Below, in pieces: positions 5,591 to 8,927 of a stretch of 8,927 nt of DNA. The stretch is from Christensenella sp. UBA1262 (GTDB lineage Bacteria > Bacillota > Clostridia > Christensenellales > CAG-917): positions 1-8,927 of the forward strand of contig DBVO01000001.1 of the NCBI GenBank assembly GCA_002308215.1. The letters are read 5' to 3'. Positions within the stretch are counted from its first letter, which is position 1; each line of letters opens with the position of its first letter. The notes below the pieces were generated by a model. It was not told the origin of the DNA. It saw only the letters and a list, made by a program, of their open reading frames with translations, and ran no database searches. Made by a program: the position numbers and the translations under genes.

Positions 5591-6832
5591 ATGATTAAAA
5601 CTATACTTCACTGCGATCTGAATAACTTCTATGCTTCTGTAGAACAAAAATTGCATCCTGAATATGACGGGATGCCACTTGCCGTATGTGGAAATCCAGA
5701 AGTACGTCATGGTATAGTATTAGCTAAAAATCAGCTTGCAAAGCAAGCTGGAGTTCAGACAGGCGAAGCAATTTGGATATCTAAACAAAAGTGCCCAAAT
5801 ATTGTTTTCGTTCCACCGCACTATGACAAATATGTGGAATATTCAAAAAAAGTTTTTTCAATTTATACGACTTTTACAGATAGAGTTGAGAGTTTTGGTA
5901 TAGATGAGTGTTGGCTCGATGTGACTGGTTCTCTTTCCCTCTTCAATATGACAGGAGAAGAAATTGCAAATAAAATACGAGAAACAGTCAAAGAAAAAGT
6001 AGGTTTAACTATCTCCGTAGGAGTTTCATTTACAAAAACACTTGCGAAACTCGGTTCAGATATGAAAAAGCCAGATGCTGTGACAGTGTTAGATAAAGAC
6101 AATTATATGAGCCGAATTGGAAACATGTCTCCAAGTGAAATGATTATGATTGGCAGAAAGACCTCCCAAAAGCTTGAAAAACTTAATATTCGTACAATTT
6201 ACGAGCTCGCACATGCGGATATAAACATAATGAGATCACATTTTGGCGTAATAGGGTCAAATTTAGTCAAAGAAGCTCGAGGCGAAGGAGATGACATAGT
6301 TGCGAAGTATTATGAGCATACCATCCCTAAGAGCGTTTCTAACGGAACAACAACACCTAGAGATATAAATACTTTTGAAGAAGCTAAAGTGGTTGTTTAT
6401 GCCCTCTCAGAACTTATAGCAGTAAGATTAAGGTCATATAACCTTTTAGCTAATGGCGTAGGAATATATCTCAAAAACAATCAATTTGATGGCGTCTCTA
6501 AACAAATTGCACTGCAAAAGCCAACTTCAAATGCTTCAACTATTGCAAAAACAGCACTAGACACATTAAAAGATATATATAACTTCAATTTGCCACTACG
6601 TGCAATAACAGTAGCTGCAATAAGACTAACAGATGAATCAGACTATCAATTATCTCTTTTTGACACTTCAGATTTCGATAAAGAAGAACAATTAGAAAAA
6701 ACTGTTGATAAGATCCGTGATAAATACGGATACCAAACAATTAAACGTGGTGTTGTAATGAAAAATGACCTAACAGGCAATTTACATGAAGAAGATGATT
6801 TCAGGCCATTCCATCAGTCAAAAACAACATAA
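5591..6832 (+). CDS. dinB: Y-family DNA polymerase (DinB / Pol IV-like)
   Basis: This is a translesion DNA polymerase. From ATG 5591 it has 413 residues, beginning MIKTILHCDLNNFYASVE: D9 is the first metal ligand and Y14 the expected steric-gate position. The second acidic pair is D105-E106 in ESFGIDECWLDVTGS, a GIDE form in place of the commoner SIDE. The palm continues with SVGVSFTKTLAKLGSDMKKP (142-161), then helix-hairpin-helix-like thumb sequence (MIGRKTSQKLEKLNI), the little-finger region, and QLSLF (353-357), a classic beta-clamp-binding motif. Such enzymes bypass damaged bases with low fidelity. In-frame upstream starts (TTG 5555, ATG 5573) would add residues that do not fit the family and lie in the promoter. 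The gene stands alone between a divergent operon and its own terminator. DinB and UmuC-like subgroups are hard to separate by eye; the clamp motif and length suit DinB. No SOS box is visible. Confidence 0.93.
   Translation: MIKTILHCDLNNFYASVEQKLHPEYDGMPLAVCGNPEVRHGIVLAKNQLAKQAGVQTGEAIWISKQKCPNIVFVPPHYDKYVEYSKKVFSIYTTFTDRVESFGIDECWLDVTGSLSLFNMTGEEIANKIRETVKEKVGLTISVGVSFTKTLAKLGSDMKKPDAVTVLDKDNYMSRIGNMSPSEMIMIGRKTSQKLEKLNIRTIYELAHADINIMRSHFGVIGSNLVKEARGEGDDIVAKYYEHTIPKSVSNGTTTPRDINTFEEAKVVVYALSELIAVRLRSYNLLANGVGIYLKNNQFDGVSKQIALQKPTSNASTIAKTALDTLKDIYNFNLPLRAITVAAIRLTDESDYQLSLFDTSDFDKEEQLEKTVDKIRDKYGYQTIKRGVVMKNDLTGNLHEEDDFRPFHQSKTT
5732..5750 (+). repeat. 19-bp inverted repeat inside dinB
   Basis: CAGCTTGC and GCAAGCTG are perfect 8-bp arms around AAA within the coding region. 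It shares the core TTGCAAAGCAA with the elements at 3337-3347 and 5377-5387. It may be constrained only by the codons it encodes. Confidence 0.4.
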
Positions 6833-6875
6833 CGATAATTTTACCAATCTTAATAGTACACTTTTCGTGTTTTTA

Positions 6876-6906
6876 TAAAAACCCTACTAAACAGTAGGAT
6901 TTTTTA
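6876..6906 (+). terminator. Intrinsic terminator after dinB
   Basis: CCTACT (6883-6888), loop AAAC and AGTAGG (6893-6898) make a 6-bp stem followed by A and six T residues. An A-run before the stem gives the reverse strand a T-run as well, so it may act in both directions. It lies 50 nt after the polymerase stop codon. Confidence 0.8.
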
Positions 6907-6979
6907 TCTTTTATGCAAAAAAATAATTGAAAAGACAATCAAAAAACATTAATTTTTGAATATAAATTAATTAAATATT

Positions 6980-7019
6980 ACACGATACGTGTTTCAATTA
7001 TGTGATATACGTATCGTGT
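6980..7019. repeat. Long inverted repeat built from 13-bp dyads
   Basis: ACACGATACGT (6980-6990) and ACGTATCGTGT (7009-7019) are perfect 11-bp arms 18 bp apart, extendable in RNA by a G-U and a U-A pair. The left arm lies in a smaller dyad, ACACGATACGTGT (6980-6992), and the right region matches its reverse complement at 12 of 13 positions (7007-7019). TTTT runs past the right arm, so a back-up terminator for dinB is possible. A double operator for the transporter promoter ~40 bp downstream is the alternative. Confidence 0.6.
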
Positions 7020-7054
7020 TTTAACCTAAAATCGAAGATTAATCAAACAATCAG

Positions 7055-7083
7055 TTTACAATTTGTTTAATATTGTTTATACT
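7055..7083 (+). promoter_or_regulatory. Promoter of the Na/Pi transporter gene, possible Pho box
   Basis: TTTACA (7055-7060), a 17-bp spacer and TATACT (7078-7083) each match 5 of 6 consensus bases, with initiation expected near 7090. The same bases read as three hexamers, TTTACA, TTTAAT (7066-7071) and TTTATA (7076-7081), at 11- and 10-bp steps. This resembles the TTAACA-type direct repeats bound by PhoP in Bacillus. Overlap with the -10 box argues for plain promoter sequence or for repression rather than activation. Confidence 0.6.
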
Positions 7084-7109
7084 ATCAATAAATTATAGTT
7101 AATAACATT

Positions 7110-7193
7110 TTTGCAAAGATGGGTTTGCAAACAACATGCATATGCGTTTTAACGCATAACTACCTATTCGGTATCTTGAGGAAAACCTTAGAT
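7110..7193 (+). promoter_or_regulatory. Structured mRNA leader with four tandem hairpins, SD buried
   Basis: Four helices can form in order. H1: TTTGCAAA (7110-7117) with TTTGCAAA (7124-7131), loop GATGGG. H2: TATGCGTT (7141-7148) with AACGCATA (7151-7158). H3: TACC (7161-7164) with GGTA (7170-7173). H4: ATCT plus GAGG (7173-7181, one bulged T) with CCTTAGAT (7186-7193), loop AAAA. The GAGG Shine-Dalgarno (7178-7181) is inside H4, directly before ATG 7195. The H1 loop region ATGGGT (7119-7124) can also pair with ACCTAT (7162-7167) in H3. This suggests control of translation. It matches no riboswitch class I can recognise. Confidence 0.5.
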
Positions 7194-7194
7194 T

Positions 7195-8904
7195 ATGAGT
7201 GCAGTTGACATTATTACAGCTTTACTTGGACTACTAGCCGGTATCGGTGTTTTTTTGGTCGCAATCAAAATTATTAGTAACAATTTAGAATCTACTGGAG
7301 GCAATAGATTAAAAGCCTTATTTGCCAAAACATCTAAGAGCAATCTTCTTGGTGTTGGTATAGGCACGGCTGCTACTGCCCTTGTTCAGAGCTCTGGCGC
7401 AACATCAGTTATGGCGATTGGTTTTGTTAATGCCGGTATCATGTCTCTTGTACAAGCTTCTGCAATTGTCTTAGGTTCAAACCTTGGTACTACAATTACT
7501 GGTCAGATTGTTGCTATTGGTTTTCTTGGTAACGGTACATCAATGATTTCTGCATCTGTTATATTAGCAGCTCTTGCTGGTGTCGGTGCATTTATAACAT
7601 ATTTCGCAAAACGTGGAAAAGTTAGACGTATTGGCAGCTTAATTGCTGGTTTTGGTCTTTTATTCTTAGGCCTTAATACAATGAGCGGATCAATGAAAAC
7701 TTTTACTGGTGCCGACTCTCCGATTAGAGACTTTATCCAAGGCATTAACTTCCCAGGATATAGCGTTGTTCTCGTTTTAGTTGGTATCGCACTTACAGCT
7801 GTAATGCAATCATCAAGTGTTACTTCATCTATTGCAATTACAATGTATGCATCAGGCCTTATCACAATCAACCAAGGCATATTCCTTATTCTTGGTTCAA
7901 ACGTCGGTGCTGTTGTAGTTGCTATACTCGCTACACTCGGTGCAAATACTAATGCAAAACGTCTTGCTTTATTCCATCTTATTACTAATGTAATAAGAGT
8001 TTTCGTTTTCTTAGCCATTGTAGAAATAATTGCAGCAGCAACTCATCAACAGCATACCATTGGACATTTGTTTGAAAGAATGTTCCCGGAGGTACCAGCA
8101 TTCCAACTCTCAATGTTCCATACAATATTTAATGCAGTTACAGTTCTTCTTCTCGTACCTCTTATTAAACCATTTGTTAAACTATGTGAAAAAATGCTTC
8201 CGGAGCGTTTACACAAAGAGGAAGAAAAGAAAGCATTTGCACCTCGCCTATTCTATATTGACGAACACTTGTTAAAAACTCCACCAATTGCTATGCAACA
8301 AACGAAAAACGAAATTGTTAATATGGCAGAGATTGCAATGCGTAACTTTAACTTATCATGCGACATTGTCTGCACACTTGATTTTACCGACGAGGAACAA
8401 TTTAGACATAATGAAGAACAACTTAACTATTTAAATCGTGAAATTGTTCGTTTTATTGTTAAACTTTCTGCAACACAACTCACCGGACATGATCACTTAT
8501 ATCTCTCAACAGCATTCCATACTATAACTGACCTTGAACGTGTTGGTGACTATGCTGAAAACATCGTAGAATATGCTGAAAAATTAAGAGATGCAAACGA
8601 AAACTTCTCAGAAATCGCAGTAAAAGAAATCCGCGATTTGCAAAACAAAATTGATGATTTGTTCCAAAAAGTCATGAAAGCATATGTTGCAAAAGACTTC
8701 TTGGCACTTGCCGAAGCTGATAAACTTGAAGATCAAATCGATGACATTACTGATTCAATGTCAGAAAATCATATTAAACGTCTTGCTGATGGCACATGTA
8801 CACCAGATGTTGGAGCTCACTTCTTATCATTGTGTTCTAACGCAGAACGTGTGGCTGACCACTTCATTAACGTAGCAAAAACAATTAGAGACTTTGCACA
8901 CTAA
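7195..8904 (+). CDS. Na+/phosphate cotransporter-family protein with PhoU-like domain
   Basis: This 569-residue inner-membrane protein belongs to the Na/Pi cotransporter II-like (NptA/YjbB) family, expected to move phosphate with sodium. The N-terminal half (about 1-330) is hydrophobic with several membrane segments and holds the two inverted family repeats: QSSGATS (65-71) with GSNLGTT (94-100), and QSSSVTS (205-211) with GSNVGAV (234-240). After a charged linker (about 335-365), residues ~366-565 form a helical PhoU-like domain with the two typical acidic motifs, DLERVGDYAENI (446-457) and NAERVADHFINV (549-560), which bind metal in PhoU proteins. The length is normal for the fused family form. 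The ATG at 7195 fits the hydrophobic N-terminus. Its only Shine-Dalgarno, GAGG, is 13 nt upstream and lies in a hairpin. No pst or phoR genes are visible. Import and export have both been reported in this family; direction cannot be read here. Confidence 0.93.
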   Translation: MSAVDIITALLGLLAGIGVFLVAIKIISNNLESTGGNRLKALFAKTSKSNLLGVGIGTAATALVQSSGATSVMAIGFVNAGIMSLVQASAIVLGSNLGTTITGQIVAIGFLGNGTSMISASVILAALAGVGAFITYFAKRGKVRRIGSLIAGFGLLFLGLNTMSGSMKTFTGADSPIRDFIQGINFPGYSVVLVLVGIALTAVMQSSSVTSSIAITMYASGLITINQGIFLILGSNVGAVVVAILATLGANTNAKRLALFHLITNVIRVFVFLAIVEIIAAATHQQHTIGHLFERMFPEVPAFQLSMFHTIFNAVTVLLLVPLIKPFVKLCEKMLPERLHKEEEKKAFAPRLFYIDEHLLKTPPIAMQQTKNEIVNMAEIAMRNFNLSCDIVCTLDFTDEEQFRHNEEQLNYLNREIVRFIVKLSATQLTGHDHLYLSTAFHTITDLERVGDYAENIVEYAEKLRDANENFSEIAVKEIRDLQNKIDDLFQKVMKAYVAKDFLALAEADKLEDQIDDITDSMSENHIKRLADGTCTPDVGAHFLSLCSNAERVADHFINVAKTIRDFAH

Positions 8905-8907
8905 TTT

Positions 8908-8927
8908 ATGGAAATCGTTTTAGCAAC
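8908..8927 (+). CDS. Start of a downstream gene, possibly RdgB/Ham1 XTP/dITP diphosphatase
   Basis: An ATG 3 nt after the transporter stop opens a frame reading MEIVLA plus a partial Thr/Asn codon before the window ends. That opening resembles the N-terminus of RdgB/Ham1 nucleotide-pool sanitising enzymes (M-x-I-V-L-A-T-x-N). Six residues cannot prove it, and no good ribosome binding site is seen. The spacing suggests co-transcription with the transporter if the gene is real. Confidence 0.35.

Larger units (their letters stand above)
6833..7194. other. Intergenic region dinB / Na-Pi transporter
   Basis: This 362-bp region has no credible gene. In order it contains a 13-bp dyad (6858-6870), the dinB terminator, an A/T-rich stretch (6907-6979), a long inverted repeat (6980-7019), a promoter (7055-7083) and a structured leader (about 7090-7194). 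It is rich in dyads for its size. Confidence 0.75.

Noticed and set aside
7503..8018. 171-residue leftward frame opposite the Na/Pi transporter
   Set aside because: It is the mirror of the conserved transporter repeats, has no ribosome binding site and shows no recognisable family.
1..8927. Mobile element, CRISPR array or horizontally acquired island
   Set aside because: No transposase, integrase, regular spaced repeats, tRNA junction or abrupt change in composition is visible; apart from the fusion, gene content is housekeeping.

Overview
The window looks like chromosomal DNA of a low-GC Gram-positive bacterium (Bacillota, probably a clostridial lineage). The evidence is the A/T-rich codon use, TAA stops on every complete gene, AGGAGG-type ribosome binding sites, and a protein-arginine kinase (McsB) beside ClpC, a pairing typical of this phylum. 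I see no mobile element, CRISPR array, tRNA or rRNA. Most of the window is ordinary housekeeping content. The unusual parts are one gene fusion, the company it keeps, and several structured intergenic stretches.

Left part, minus strand (positions 5361 down to 1): one probable operon, galE - galU - mcsAB - clpC. A good sigma-A-type promoter precedes galE, and the junctions are tight: galE/galU can overlap as TAATG, galU/mcsAB are 31 bp apart, and mcsAB/clpC overlap by 7 bp. GalU makes UDP-glucose and GalE converts it to UDP-galactose for envelope or exopolysaccharide synthesis. The next two genes are the arginine-phosphorylation degradation pathway. The kinase is a single 493-residue protein that joins a McsA-type four-CxxC zinc domain to a McsB phosphagen-kinase domain. 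ClpC, cut by the window edge, keeps both glutamates that dock phosphoarginine in its N-terminal domain. The usual ctsR repressor gene and the McsA UVR tail are absent here.

Middle (5264-5590): a 327-bp divergent intergenic region with the galE promoter, a GC-rich galE leader, a perfect 12-bp palindrome, and a promoter whose -10 box lies 6 bp before the best start codon of the rightward gene. That gene, a Y-family (DinB/Pol IV-like) polymerase, therefore looks leaderless.

Right part, plus strand: the polymerase ends in an intrinsic terminator. A 362-bp intergenic region (6833-7194) follows. It holds three related 13-bp dyads, two of which form a long inverted repeat, a promoter with phased TTTA hexamers, and a leader of about 105 nt that can fold into four consecutive hairpins, the last burying the Shine-Dalgarno. 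This precedes a Na/Pi-cotransporter-family protein with a C-terminal PhoU-like domain. The last 20 bases look like the start of another gene.

The best candidates for something undescribed are the McsA-McsB fusion in a sugar-nucleotide operon and the structured leader of the Na/Pi transporter.
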